NCBI RefSeq assembly: GCF_014211915.1
Contig: NZ_CP060039.1
Location: forward strand, 1,736,001 to 1,800,000
Source of the DNA: Burkholderia cenocepacia
Lineage (GTDB): Bacteria; Pseudomonadota; Gammaproteobacteria; Burkholderiales; Burkholderiaceae
Direction: 5' to 3'
Length of the DNA stretch: 64,000 nt
How positions within the stretch are numbered: position 1 is the stretch's first letter; each line of letters begins with the position of its first letter. The notes below the pieces were generated by a model, which saw nothing but the letters and a program-made list of their open reading frames with translations, was not told where the DNA came from and did not search any database. This document shows, piece after piece, positions 18,558 to 29,720 of this stretch. A program made the translations under genes and the position numbers.

Positions 18558-18837
18558 ACCGACTCATCTCTCGGTTGTTGGCTTTTCGCAGGCTGACGAC
18601 GCGCAGCGCGCGGCCGCGCGGGACGACGATCGCCGTGTAAAGGCGCGTGCCGATCGGCACCAGACAGATCCAGCGTGCGTCGCCGTAGTCCCGGCGGGTG
18701 TCCGGCCACGTGCGCGCGGCTTCCCACTCGGCGAATTCGGCCATTCGCAACGAGATGCCGTGTTTCAGCCGGTTCGACAGATCCTTGGCCTCGTCGAAAA
18801 CGAATGGAATTTCGACTAATTGTGGATGCAAAAACAT
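18541..18837 (-). CDS. brnT: BrnT-family ribonuclease toxin
   Basis: BrnT is a RelE-fold ribonuclease that stops translation when free of BrnA. The 98-residue protein shows the family pattern FVFDEAKDLSNRLKHGISLR, then a strand-rich core RWICLVPIGTRLYTAIVV and the C-terminal basic motif LRVVSLRKANNREMSRYEE, where R-x-A-x-x-x-E-x-x-x-Y is conserved. ATG at 18837 is chosen because the conserved fold begins about ten residues later. The first codons lie inside one copy of a 15-base direct repeat (18820-18834). A second copy is 35 bases upstream, a plausible BrnA operator. Confidence 0.9.
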   Translation of the reverse strand: MFLHPQLVEIPFVFDEAKDLSNRLKHGISLRMAEFAEWEAARTWPDTRRDYGDARWICLVPIGTRLYTAIVVPRGRALRVVSLRKANNREMSRYEEGG

Positions 18838-18869
18838 GGGCAGGCAAGGAGTTTTTGTGGATGCAAAAA
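18820..18869 (-). promoter_or_regulatory. Paired 15-bp direct repeats at the brnTA promoter/start
   Basis: TTGTGGATGCAAAAA on the plus strand occurs at 18820-18834 and 18855-18869, with a period of 35 bases. One copy covers codons 2-6 of brnT and the other lies just upstream. Spacing and position suit an autoregulatory operator, though a small duplication is also possible. Confidence 0.5.
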
Positions 18870-19243
18870 ATAAGACGCCGCAGCGGATGGCATCGAATCG
18901 GCGCGCAGGCGCGCATCGTGTCGCGGGCATGAGCGAGCGATTGTGTGACGCGGGCCTGGACCTGCCCATTCGGCCTGATGGCCAGTCCGGCGCTATATCG
19001 AAAAAGCGACCGGAAAATTGCAAAAAACCCGCTTCCCGACGCGTCATCCGACTGTCAGGAAGCGGGTTTTTTCCTTTGGAAACAGCGGTATAGGCCGTGC
19101 GCAGAAATGGTGGGACGAATTGTTGCGACGCAGCAACCGCGCGCACGGTGATTTGAGGCAATCAATTTCGCTTGCGACTATCCGCGTCACCCCGGCGCGG
19201 GACAAGCTGTCGCGTCGGCATTCATTCAACTCTGGAGACGCGC
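18838..19243. other. 406-base divergent spacer between brnTA and the basic amino acid permease operon
   Basis: No protein gene is supported. From left to right it holds the brnTA direct repeats, an AT-rich stretch, an orphan 15-bp-stem terminator-like hairpin (19022-19072) and two TTGCGAC half-sites (19123-19129 and 19172-19178) that resemble ArgR elements before the permease gene. Confidence 0.5.
19022..19072. terminator. Bidirectional terminator-like hairpin
   Basis: AAAAAACCCGCTTCC (19022-19036) is perfectly complementary to GGAAGCGGGTTTTTT (19058-19072). Both strands end in a T run. It stands between divergent genes, so no known transcript obviously ends here. Confidence 0.8.
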
Positions 19244-19933
19244 GTGTTCCTTTACGGCTTTGGTCCCGTCCTCTGGGCCGGCACCGTGCAGACCATCGAG
19301 CTGTCGGTGCTGTCGCTCGCCACTGCGGTGGCGCTGGGGCTGATCGGCGCGGTGGCGAAGCTGTCGCACAACCGGGTGCTGCGAGCGATCGCGACCGGTT
19401 ATACGACGCTGATCCGCTCGGTGCCCGATCTCGTGCTGATGCTGCTGCTGTTCTACAGCATCCAGATCTGGCTGAACCAGTTCACCGACCTCGTCGGCTG
19501 GAACCAGATCGACATCGATCCGTTCGTGGCCGGCGTGCTGACGCTTGGCTTCATCTACGGCGCGTACTTCACCGAGACGTTTCGCGGCGCGTTCCTGTCG
19601 GTGCCGCGCGGCCAGCTCGAAGCCGGTTCGGCTTACGGGATGAGCGGCGCGCGCGTGTTCGTGCGGATCATGTTTCCGCAGATGATGCGCTTCGCACTGC
19701 CGGGCATCGGCAACAACTGGCAGGTGCTCGTGAAGGCGACCGCGCTGGTGTCGATCATCGGTCTCGCGGACGTCGTGAAGGCCGCGCAGGACGCCGGCAA
19801 GAGCACGTTCAACATGTTCTTCTTCATCCTCGTCGCGGCGCTGATCTATCTCGCGATCACGACCGTCTCCAACCTCGTGCTGATCCAGCTCGAGAAGCGT
19901 TATTCCATGGGCGTGCGGCACGCAGAACTATGA
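19244..19933 (+). CDS. Histidine/lysine/arginine/ornithine ABC permease HisQ/AotQ-like
   Basis: The 229-residue inner-membrane permease of the polar amino acid transport family has five predicted helices. The cytoplasmic EAA loop reads [20 protein letters not shown], where the coupling helix contacts the ATPase. It starts at GTG 19244, with TCTGGAGA just upstream; no ATG gives a better N-terminus. Its last codon overlaps the ATG of the second permease by four bases. With the downstream permease, ATPase and argR it matches the gene order of the Pseudomonas aot arginine/ornithine uptake operon, minus the binding protein. That protein is encoded at 31113. Confidence 0.92.
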   Translation: MFLYGFGPVLWAGTVQTIELSVLSLATAVALGLIGAVAKLSHNRVLRAIATGYTTLIRSVPDLVLMLLLFYSIQIWLNQFTDLVGWNQIDIDPFVAGVLTLGFIYGAYFTETFRGAFLSVPRGQLEAGSAYGMSGARVFVRIMFPQMMRFALPGIGNNWQVLVKATALVSIIGLADVVKAAQDAGKSTFNMFFFILVAALIYLAITTVSNLVLIQLEKRYSMGVRHAEL

Positions 19934-20643
19934 TCGAGATCCTCCAGGAATTCGGCAAGGCGTTCCTTTTCTGGGACGGCCAGCGCCTGTCCGGCCTCGC
20001 GGTGACGCTGTGGCTGCTCGTCGCATCGATTTCGCTCGGCTTCGTGTGCGCGGTGCCGCTCGCGGTTGCGCGCGTGTCGAGGAACAAGTGGGTGTCGATG
20101 CCGGTGCGGTTCTACACGTACGTGTTCCGCGGCACGCCGCTCTACGTGCAGCTGCTGCTGATGTACACGGGCATGTACAGCCTCGAGTTCGTGCGCTCGC
20201 ACTCGCTGCTCGACGCATTTTTCCGCAGCGGTTTCAACTGCGCGATCCTCGCGTTCGCGCTGAACACCTGCGCGTACACCACCGAGATCTTCGCCGGTGC
20301 GATCCGCGCGATTCCGCACGGCGAGGTCGAGGCGGCGCGCGCGTACGGGATGTCGTCGTTCACGATGTACCGCCGCGTGATCCTGCCGTCGGCGCTGCGT
20401 CGCGCGCTGCCGCTGTACAGCAACGAGGTGATCCTGATGCTGCACGCGACGACCGTCGCATTCACCGCGACCGTGCCGGACATCCTGAAGGTCGCGCGCG
20501 ATGCCAATTCCGCGACCTACATGGCGTTCCAGTCGTTCGGAATCGCCGCGCTGATCTATCTTGCGGTATCGTTCGCACTCGTCGCGGCGTTTCGCCGCGC
20601 GGAGCGCCACTGGCTCGCGTACCTCGCGGCCGCCCGTCATTGA
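19930..20643 (+). CDS. Histidine/lysine/arginine/ornithine ABC permease HisM/AotM-like
   Basis: The 237-residue second permease subunit forms a heterodimer with the preceding protein. Five helices are visible. The family motif [14 protein letters not shown] lies at about 64-77, and the EAA loop [20 protein letters not shown] at about 135-155. ATG at 19930 overlaps the previous stop (ATGA), so the two are translationally coupled. The ATPase gene follows after 20 bases. Substrate is inferred as arginine/ornithine from the neighbouring argR and AST genes, though histidine transporters are close relatives. Confidence 0.92.
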   Translation: MIEILQEFGKAFLFWDGQRLSGLAVTLWLLVASISLGFVCAVPLAVARVSRNKWVSMPVRFYTYVFRGTPLYVQLLLMYTGMYSLEFVRSHSLLDAFFRSGFNCAILAFALNTCAYTTEIFAGAIRAIPHGEVEAARAYGMSSFTMYRRVILPSALRRALPLYSNEVILMLHATTVAFTATVPDILKVARDANSATYMAFQSFGIAALIYLAVSFALVAAFRRAERHWLAYLAAARH

Positions 20644-20663
20644 ATTACTTCGAGGAGAGCCAG

Positions 20664-21464
20664 TTGGCCGAGATCACCCAAACGAGCGCGTCCGCTTCCG
20701 TCAAGCTTGCCGCGGTCGACATCCACAAGCGCTATGGCGACAACGAGGTGCTCAAGGGCGTGTCGCTGAACGCGAAGGCTGGTGACGTCATCAGCATCAT
20801 CGGCGCGAGCGGCTCGGGCAAGAGCACGTTCCTGCGCTGCATCAATTTTCTCGAGCGGCCGAATGCGGGGCAGATCGTCGTCGACGGCGAGGCCGTGCGC
20901 ACGAAGACCGATCGCGCCGGCGCGCTCGAAGTCGCCGATCACAAGCAGTTGCAGCGCATTCGCACGAAGCTTGCGATGGTGTTCCAGCACTTCAACCTGT
21001 GGGCGCACATGAACGTGCTCGAGAACGTGATGGAAGCGCCCGTGCACGTGCTCGGCATTTCGAAGAAGGAAGCCGAGGAGCGTGCACGCGAGTATCTCGA
21101 GAAGGTCGGTTTGCCGCCGCGCGTCGAGAAGCAGTATCCGTCGCATCTGTCGGGCGGCCAGCAGCAGCGCGTGGCGATCGCCCGTGCGCTGGCGATGCAT
21201 CCGGACGTGATGCTGTTCGACGAGCCGACCTCCGCGCTCGATCCGGAACTGGTGGGCGAAGTGCTGAAGGTGATGCAGAAGCTCGCCGAGGAAGGCCGCA
21301 CGATGATCGTCGTCACGCACGAGATGGGCTTCGCGCGCAACGTGTCGAACCACGTGATGTTCCTGCATCAGGGGCGGACCGAGGAGGAGGGCGACCCGAA
21401 GGAAGTGCTGGTGCGCCCGCAGAGCGAGCGGCTCAAGCAGTTCCTGTCGGGCAGCCTCAAGTAA
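20664..21464 (+). CDS. Basic amino acid ABC transporter ATPase HisP/AotP-like, TTG start
   Basis: The 266-residue ATPase powers the permease pair. It shows Walker [10 protein letters not shown], the Q-loop VFQHFNLW, signature [15 protein letters not shown] and Walker [15 protein letters not shown]. The switch His is in VVTHEMGFA. The start is TTG at 20664: GAGGAGA at 20652-20658 stands six bases upstream, and the sequence then reads [20 protein letters not shown]. No ATG is available before the nucleotide-binding core. It is third in the operon, followed after 22 bases by argR. Confidence 0.93.
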   Translation: MAEITQTSASASVKLAAVDIHKRYGDNEVLKGVSLNAKAGDVISIIGASGSGKSTFLRCINFLERPNAGQIVVDGEAVRTKTDRAGALEVADHKQLQRIRTKLAMVFQHFNLWAHMNVLENVMEAPVHVLGISKKEAEERAREYLEKVGLPPRVEKQYPSHLSGGQQQRVAIARALAMHPDVMLFDEPTSALDPELVGEVLKVMQKLAEEGRTMIVVTHEMGFARNVSNHVMFLHQGRTEEEGDPKEVLVRPQSERLKQFLSGSLK

Positions 21465-21486
21465 CGCGACAGGGCAGGTTTCAACC

Positions 21487-22527
21487 GTGGTACCGGTGTC
21501 TCGTCCCGCAGGCGCCACCCGCACGACGCAGGTGGCGATCGTTGCATTGCCGCCCGTGTCGATGTCGGGCGTGGGTCCGATCGTCGATGCGCTGAATCTC
21601 GCGAACGAGATCGACGGGCGGCTCCTGTACCGCTGGCAGGTGTGTTCGTGGGACGGGCGGCCGGTGCCGCTCGCGGGCGGTGCGCAGTGGCATGCCGATG
21701 CGGCGTTCAATGATGCGATCGCGTGCGACTGGTTGATCGTCGTGTCCGAACGGTTTCAGCAGTTTGCCGATTACCGGTTGTTTCTCGCGAGTCTCGCGCG
21801 GGTCGGGCAGCGCACGCCGGTCGTGACGGGTATTCACCACGGCGTGTGGTGGCTCGCGATGGCGGGCCAGCTTTCCGGGTATCGGGTGAGCGTGAACTGG
21901 GAAACGTATCAGCAGTTCGCCGAGCAGTTCGAGCGGTCGATCGTCACGCAGCAGATCTTCGAGATCGATCGCGATCGGGCGACCTGTGCCGGTGGGCAGG
22001 CGACCGTCGATTTCATGCTGGCCATGATTGGCCGGGAACATGGGGCGGATCTCGCGGAGCGGATTGCCGATGCGCTGGGAGCCGGCACACTGCGCAGCGG
22101 CGAGGAGCGGCAGAGGATTCCTTTTGTTACTGCTCCGGGGGAGCGGCATCCTCGGTTGAATGACGCGTTGCTCTTGATGGAAGCCAATGTCGAGGATCCG
22201 CTTACTACCGATGAGATCGCCGGATTGGTCGGCGTTTCGCGCCGACAGTTGGAGCGGCTCTTTCGGCAGTATCTCGGGGCGATGCCCTCCAAGTATTACC
22301 TCAATCTTCGGCTGCTCAAGGCTCGCACGCAGTTGCAGCGGACCAGCAAGTCGGTTGTTCAGGTTTCTCTCGCTTGTGGGTTCTCTTCTGCTGCGCACTT
22401 CTCCAACGCTTACCGCGAAAGGTTTGGGGTTACGCCTCGGGAGGATCGAAGAGCGTGGCTCGAGAAGCAGACCGGCGGGGGCAGTGAGCCTCGGGGTGGG
22501 GCGCTCGTCGAGCGCGGGAAAGATTGA
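21487..22527 (+). CDS. argR: AraC/GlxA-family arginine regulator ArgR (Pseudomonas type)
   Basis: The 346-residue regulator has an N-terminal class I glutamine-amidotransferase-like (DJ-1/PfpI) ligand domain (about 12-200) and a C-terminal AraC double helix-turn-helix. The second part reads DEIAGLVGVSRRQLERLFRQ and VVQVSLACGFSSAAHFSNAY. In Pseudomonas aeruginosa this regulator responds to arginine and activates the aot-argR and aru operons. Here it sits between the same two gene sets, supporting the assignment. It starts with GTG at 21487. Codon use in the last 400 bases drifts to more A/T-ending codons than its neighbours, toward the repeat-rich spacer that follows. Confidence 0.87.
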   Translation: MVPVSRPAGATRTTQVAIVALPPVSMSGVGPIVDALNLANEIDGRLLYRWQVCSWDGRPVPLAGGAQWHADAAFNDAIACDWLIVVSERFQQFADYRLFLASLARVGQRTPVVTGIHHGVWWLAMAGQLSGYRVSVNWETYQQFAEQFERSIVTQQIFEIDRDRATCAGGQATVDFMLAMIGREHGADLAERIADALGAGTLRSGEERQRIPFVTAPGERHPRLNDALLLMEANVEDPLTTDEIAGLVGVSRRQLERLFRQYLGAMPSKYYLNLRLLKARTQLQRTSKSVVQVSLACGFSSAAHFSNAYRERFGVTPREDRRAWLEKQTGGGSEPRGGALVERGKD

Positions 22528-22567
22528 GGTTTGGGTTTGGTTTGTTTGGTGGTTTGCTCGCGGTTGG

Positions 22568-22845
22568 CGTGAAGCACCTGTGATCGTGTCGGTCTATTAG
22601 CGTCGCCCCTGCGCGGGGCAGCGGTCACTTTTCTTTGTCTTGCCAAAGAAAAGTAACCAAAAGAAAGGCGCTCGGATATCGCATGACTTACCGGTGCCAT
22701 GGCGCCCCGAGTGGTCCGCACAAAAGTGTCCGCGCCAGTCAGGAATCCGGAGTGGTTCGAGCAATGGTTCTGACACCACTCGCTACCCCGCGGAGTGGTA
22801 TACCGTCCGCTAGCTCCATCCTCGCTGCGCTCGGCTGCAAGGTAC
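22568..22845 (+). repeat. Inverted repeat copy A (dispersed-type intergenic repeat)
   Basis: About 278 bases are repeated in inverse orientation at 23069-23346. The best-conserved part, 22596-22700, is nearly identical in the two copies. It contains an internal palindrome ACTTTTCTTTG (22627-22637) / CAAAGAAAAGT (22644-22654). Elements with this AAAGAAAAGTAACCAAAAGAA core recur in beta- and gamma-proteobacterial genomes as I recall, usually non-coding. Confidence 0.85.
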
Positions 22846-23068
22846 TTCAGGGCGGGTGGTTACGTTCGTGCTTCCTCCATCAGATGTCGGCAGCCAGGCA
22901 CTTTTTCTGTGTTCCCCCTTTGAGTGACCGATCGTTTGACGATTGATTTTTCGTGACGACGATATGTTTGCGCCCCGCATTTTTCTCGCGGGCAAAGCAG
23001 CGAATTCCGTTAATTGAAAGTACGGCGGGTCCCTTGCGAGGGAGGTGAAGTCGGAATTGGTGGGGATG

Positions 23069-23346
23069 GACCTGTCGGCCGAGCGAAGCGAGGACGGAGC
23101 TAGGGGGCGGTATACCGCTCTGTTGCGTAGGCAGCGGTGTCAGAACCATTGCTCGAACCACTCCGGATTCCTGACTGGCGCGGACACTTTTGTGCGGACC
23201 ACTTTGTTGGCGATGGCACCGGTAAGTCATGCGATATCCGAGCGCCTTTCTTTTGGTTACTTTTCTTTGGCAAGACAAAGAAAAGTAACCGCTGCCCCGC
23301 GCAGGGGCGACGCTAATAGACCGACACGATTGCAGGTGCTTCGCGA
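23069..23346 (-). repeat. Inverted repeat copy B
   Basis: This is the reverse-complement partner of 22568-22845. The copies differ by scattered substitutions and a few short blocks, for example near 23110-23140 and 23205-23215, so they are not a fresh duplication. About 220 bases of unique AT-richer sequence lie between them. Confidence 0.85.
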
Positions 23347-23451
23347 CACCGGAAGCAAGCCCCAGACAAGAGAGAAAAAGCCCCAAAATACCGACACGGC
23401 GTAGCCGGCCCCCGGCCCTAAAGGGCAAAACCAAAACCTTCCGATAGAACC

Positions 23452-23467
23452 CGTCGCAATTCCGCAA
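23452..23467 (+). promoter_or_regulatory. Candidate ArgR site upstream of astC
   Basis: CGTCGC-N8-AA here differs by one base from the TGTCGC-N8-AA consensus known for Pseudomonas ArgR. The 16-base core GTCGCAATTCCGCAAG (23453-23468) is 14/16 identical to a site before the binding-protein gene (30869-30884, opposite strand). It lies about 70-80 bases upstream of the astC start. Confidence 0.5.
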
Positions 23468-23535
23468 GACGCTTGCGTCACCCTTACCTAAACTTGATCC
23501 TGTTGAACCCTCTTACGAAACCGAAAGGAACGACC

Positions 23536-24768
23536 ATGACGACCTCGACCGTGACCCGCCAGACATTCGACGAAGTGATGGTGCCGGTATTCTCTCCCGC
23601 CCCGTTCGTGCCGGATCGCGCAGAGGGCTCCCGCGTGTGGGACACGGCCGGCCGCGAGTACATCGATTTCGCGTGCGGCATCGCGGTCACGTCGCTCGGC
23701 CACGGCCACCCGGAACTGCTGAAGGTGCTGGACGAACAAGGCCGCAAGCTCTGGCACATCGGCAACGGCTACACGAACGAACCGGTGCTGCGCCTCGCGA
23801 AGCGCCTCGAATCGCTGACCTTCGCCGATCGCGCGTTCTTCGCAAACTCGGGCGCGGAAGCCAACGAAGCCGCACTGAAGCTCGCGCGCCGCGTCGCCTT
23901 CGACCGCCACGGCGCCGATAAGTACGAAATCGCGTCGTTCGTGCAGTCGTTCCACGGCCGCACGTTCTTCACGGTCAGCGTCGGCGGTCAGCCGAAGTAC
24001 TCGGAAGGCTTCGGCCCGGTGCCGGAAGGCATCAAGCACCTGCCGTTCAACGACATCGAAGCCGCGAAGGCCGCGATCGGCCCGAAAACCTGCGCCGTGA
24101 TCGTCGAGCCGGTGCAAGGCGAGGGCGGCGTGATCCCCGCCGATCCGGCGTTCCTGAAGGCGCTGCGCGAAGCGTGCGACGCCAACGGCGCACTGCTGGT
24201 TTTCGATGAAGTGCAAACGGGCGTGGGCCGCACCGGCCAGTTCTACGCCTACATGGACACGGGCGTCACGCCGGACATCCTGACGACCGCCAAGGCGCTC
24301 GGCAACGGCTTCCCGATCGGCGCGATGCTGACGACGAACGAACTGGCCGCGCACTTCAAGGTCGGCGTGCACGGCACGACGTACGGCGGCAACCCGCTCG
24401 CATCGGCAATCGCGGACAAGGTCGTCGAGCTGATCGGCGACCCGGCGCTGCTCGAAGGCGTGCGCGAACGCAGCGTGCGCCTGAAGGGCGCGCTGGAACG
24501 CATCAACGCGCGCTTCGGCATCTTCAAGGACGTGCGCGGCAAGGGCCTGCTGGTCGGCGCGGAACTCACCGCCGCATTCGACGGCCGCGCGAAGGACTTC
24601 GTCACCGCCGCCGCCGAGAACGGCCTGATCATGCTGATCGCCGGCCCGAACGTGCTGCGTTTCGTCCCGTCGCTGGTGATCCCGTTCGACCTGCTCGACG
24701 AAGGCGTGAAGCGCTTCGAGAAAGCGGTCGAACAAGTGCTCGCGGCCCAGGAAGCCACCGCGCGCTGA
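23536..24768 (+). CDS. astC: Succinylornithine/acetylornithine aminotransferase AstC (AruC)
   Basis: This class III PLP aminotransferase of 410 residues converts N2-succinylornithine and 2-oxoglutarate to succinylglutamate semialdehyde and glutamate, the third AST step. It can also act on acetylornithine. Visible features are FANSGAEANEAALKLARR, the phosphate-binding SFHGRTFFTVSVGGQPKY, LLVFDEVQTGVGRTG and the PLP lysine Lys253 in TTAKALGNGFPIG. The AAAGGA before ATG at 23536 supports the start; an in-frame upstream stretch from 23473 lacks family similarity. It is first of six collinear AST genes. Confidence 0.94.
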   Translation: MTTSTVTRQTFDEVMVPVFSPAPFVPDRAEGSRVWDTAGREYIDFACGIAVTSLGHGHPELLKVLDEQGRKLWHIGNGYTNEPVLRLAKRLESLTFADRAFFANSGAEANEAALKLARRVAFDRHGADKYEIASFVQSFHGRTFFTVSVGGQPKYSEGFGPVPEGIKHLPFNDIEAAKAAIGPKTCAVIVEPVQGEGGVIPADPAFLKALREACDANGALLVFDEVQTGVGRTGQFYAYMDTGVTPDILTTAKALGNGFPIGAMLTTNELAAHFKVGVHGTTYGGNPLASAIADKVVELIGDPALLEGVRERSVRLKGALERINARFGIFKDVRGKGLLVGAELTAAFDGRAKDFVTAAAENGLIMLIAGPNVLRFVPSLVIPFDLLDEGVKRFEKAVEQVLAAQEATAR

Positions 24769-24798
24769 TCGGCGCGCCCATCGCAGACAGGAACGACG

Positions 24799-25862
24799 AT
24801 GCTATTTGTTCGCCCCGGCAAACTCACGGATCTCGATGCGCTCGCGCACATGGCGCGCACCGCGCAGCCGGTCCTGCACTCGCTGCCGCACGACCGCGCG
24901 GCGCTCGAAGCGCGTGTGGCGCTTTCCGAGGATTCGTTTCGCGCGGACGTCGACTTCGCCGGCGAGGAGTTCTACCTCTTCGTGCTCGAGGATTCGTCGA
25001 CCGGCAAGCTGCTCGGCACGGCGAGCATCGTGGCCGCGGCCGGCTACTCGGAACCGTTCTACGCGTTCCGCAACGACGCGCTGATCCACGCGTCGCGCGA
25101 GCTGCACGTGAACCGCAAGATCCACGCGCTCACGATGTCGCACGAGCTGACCGGCAAGAGCCGGCTCGCGGGCTTCTACGTCGATCCGTCGCTGCGCGGC
25201 GACGCGGCCGCGCACCTGATCTCGCGCGCCCGGATGATGTACATCGCCGCGAACCGCCGCCGCTTCACGCCGGAAGTATTCACGCTGCTGCTCGGCGTGA
25301 GCGACGGCAACGGCGCATCGCCGTTCTGGGAAGCGGTGGGCCGCAAGTTCTTCGGCCGCGACTTCACCGACGTCGACATCGCGTCGGGCGGCCGCAGCCG
25401 CACGTTCATCGCGGAAGTGATGCCGGCCTATCCGCTCTACGTGCCGCTGTTGCCCGAAGCCGCGCAGCGCGTGCTCGGCGAGCCGAACGAAACGGCGTTG
25501 CTCGCGTACGACATCCATCTCGAGGAAGGCTTCGAGCCCGACCGCTTCGTCGACATCTTCGACGCGGGCCCGGTGCTGACCGCGCAGGTCGACCGTACCG
25601 CGTGCGTGAAGCAGGCGTCGGAGCGCGTCGTGCGCGAGGCCGCGCACCAGCAGGGCGACGTCGCGTACATGGTGTCGACCGGCAGCGGCGAATCGTTCCG
25701 CTGCGTGCTGGCCGACCTGCCGGGCGACACGGCCGATGCGGGCGGCGCCGAGGCGCCGCTGGCCGGCGACGTGCGCGCGGCGCTCGACGTGAAGGACGGC
25801 GATGTCGTGCGCTGCGTGCCGCTGCACCGCCGCGACGAGGAAGATTTGAAGGGAGACGCAGC

Positions 25863-25866
<4 letters not shown>
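24799..25866 (+). CDS. aruF: Arginine/ornithine N-succinyltransferase subunit alpha
   Basis: The alpha subunit has 355 residues and works with AruG to transfer succinyl from succinyl-CoA to arginine, the entry step of the AST pathway. It begins MLFVRPGKLTDLDALAHMAR and holds the AstA-family blocks FYLFVLEDSSTGKLLGTASI, GYSEPFYAFR, LAGFYVDPSLRG and FIAEVMPAYPLYVPLLP. Enterobacteria use a single AstA; two-gene forms occur in Pseudomonas and Burkholderia. The stop overlaps the start of aruG by four bases. Confidence 0.94.
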
Positions 25867-28365
<2,499 letters not shown>

Positions 28366-28379
28366 TCGAGGGAACGACG

Positions 28380-29720
28380 ATGAACGCACAAGAAGCCAAT
28401 TTCGACGGGCTCGTCGGCCCGACCCACAACTACGCCGGGCTGTCGTTCGGCAACGTGGCGTCGCTCAACAACGAGAAGTCGGCCGCGAACCCGAAGGCCG
28501 CCGCGAAGCAGGGGCTGCGCAAGATGAAGCAGCTCGCGGATCTCGGTTTCGCGCAAGGCGTGCTGCCGCCGCAGGAGCGGCCGTCGCTGCGCCTGTTGCG
28601 CGAGCTCGGCTTCTCCGGCAAGGACGCGGACGTGATCGCGAAGGCCGCGAAGCAGGCGCCCGAATTGCTCGCCGCGGCGAGCTCGGCGTCGGCGATGTGG
28701 ACCGCGAACGCGGCCACCGTCAGCCCGTCGGCGGATACCAGCGACGGCCGCGTGCACTTCACGCCGGCGAACCTGTGCAGCAAGCTGCATCGCGCGATCG
28801 AGCACGAAGCGACGCGCCGCACGCTGTCGACGCTGTTCGCGGACCCCACGCACTTCGCGGTGCACGAAGCGCTGACCGGCACGCCGGCGCTCGGCGACGA
28901 AGGCGCGGCGAACCATACGCGCTTCTGCGCCGAATACGGCAAGCCGGGCATCGAATTCTTCGTGTACGGCCGCGCCGAATACCGTCGCGGCCCCGAGCCG
29001 AAGCGCTTCCCGGCACGTCAGACCTTCGAGGCGAGCCGCGCGGTCGCGCATCGCCACGGGCTCGCAGAGGAAGCGACGGTGTACGCGCAGCAGGACCCGG
29101 ACGTGATCGACGCGGGCGTGTTCCACAACGACGTGATCTCGGTCGGCAACCGCGACACGCTGTTCACGCACGAACGCGCGTTCGTCAACAAGCAGGCGAT
29201 CTACGACACGCTGACCGCCGCGCTCGACGCGCGCGGTGCGCGCCTGAACGTGATCGAGGTGCCCGACGCGGCGGTGAGCGTGAACGACGCGGTGACGTCC
29301 TACCTGTTCAACAGCCAGCTGTTGTCGCGCGCGGATGGTTCGCAGGTGCTCGTCGTGCCGCAGGAATGCCGCGAGAACGCGCGGGTCGCCGCCTATCTCG
29401 ACCAGCTGGCGGCCGGCAACGGCCCGATTCACGACGTGCTCGTGTTCGACCTGCGCGAAAGCATGAAGAATGGCGGCGGCCCGGCGTGCCTGCGCCTGCG
29501 CGTCGTGCTGAACGACGCCGAGCGCGCGGCCGTCACGTCGAACGTGTGGATCAACGACACGCTGTTCGCGTCGCTCGACGCGTGGATCGACAAGCACTAT
29601 CGTGACCGCCTCGCACCGGAAGACCTCGCCGATCCGGCGCTGCTCGACGAGTCGCGTACGGCGCTCGACGAGCTTACGCAGATCCTGCGCGTCGGTTCGC
29701 TGTATGACTTCCAGCGCTGA
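28380..29720 (+). CDS. astB: N-succinylarginine dihydrolase
   Basis: The 446-residue enzyme of the guanidino-group-modifying (pentein) family hydrolyses N2-succinylarginine to succinylornithine, two ammonia and carbon dioxide. It begins [20 protein letters not shown] and contains [12 protein letters not shown] (catalytic His region), YLFNSQLL and Cys370 in [15 protein letters not shown], the nucleophile. ATG at 28380 follows a GAGGGAACG ribosome site. Its end overlaps the astE frame by 17 bases if astE starts at 29704. Confidence 0.95.
   Translation: MNAQEANFDGLVGPTHNYAGLSFGNVASLNNEKSAANPKAAAKQGLRKMKQLADLGFAQGVLPPQERPSLRLLRELGFSGKDADVIAKAAKQAPELLAAASSASAMWTANAATVSPSADTSDGRVHFTPANLCSKLHRAIEHEATRRTLSTLFADPTHFAVHEALTGTPALGDEGAANHTRFCAEYGKPGIEFFVYGRAEYRRGPEPKRFPARQTFEASRAVAHRHGLAEEATVYAQQDPDVIDAGVFHNDVISVGNRDTLFTHERAFVNKQAIYDTLTAALDARGARLNVIEVPDAAVSVNDAVTSYLFNSQLLSRADGSQVLVVPQECRENARVAAYLDQLAAGNGPIHDVLVFDLRESMKNGGGPACLRLRVVLNDAERAAVTSNVWINDTLFASLDAWIDKHYRDRLAPEDLADPALLDESRTALDELTQILRVGSLYDFQR

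Larger units (their letters stand above)
22528..23535. other. 1.0-kb non-coding spacer between argR and astC
   Basis: This spacer is dominated by the inverted repeat pair described separately. The short frames across it translate copies of repeat DNA and carry no ribosome sites, so no gene is called. The last 190 bases hold the astC promoter region with an ArgR-like site at 23452-23467 and an AAAGGA ribosome site before 23536. Confidence 0.7.

Noticed and set aside
19110..19127. Sigma-54-like element before the permease operon
   Set aside because: GG and TTGC are present with 10-base spacing, but the CACG positions do not match. The same bases are better explained by an ArgR-type half-site.
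22635..23467. Several short open frames in the argR-astC spacer
   Set aside because: They translate the inverted repeat copies, such as FGYFSLARQRKVTAAP-type peptides, lack ribosome sites and occur in both orientations. Treated as repeat DNA.
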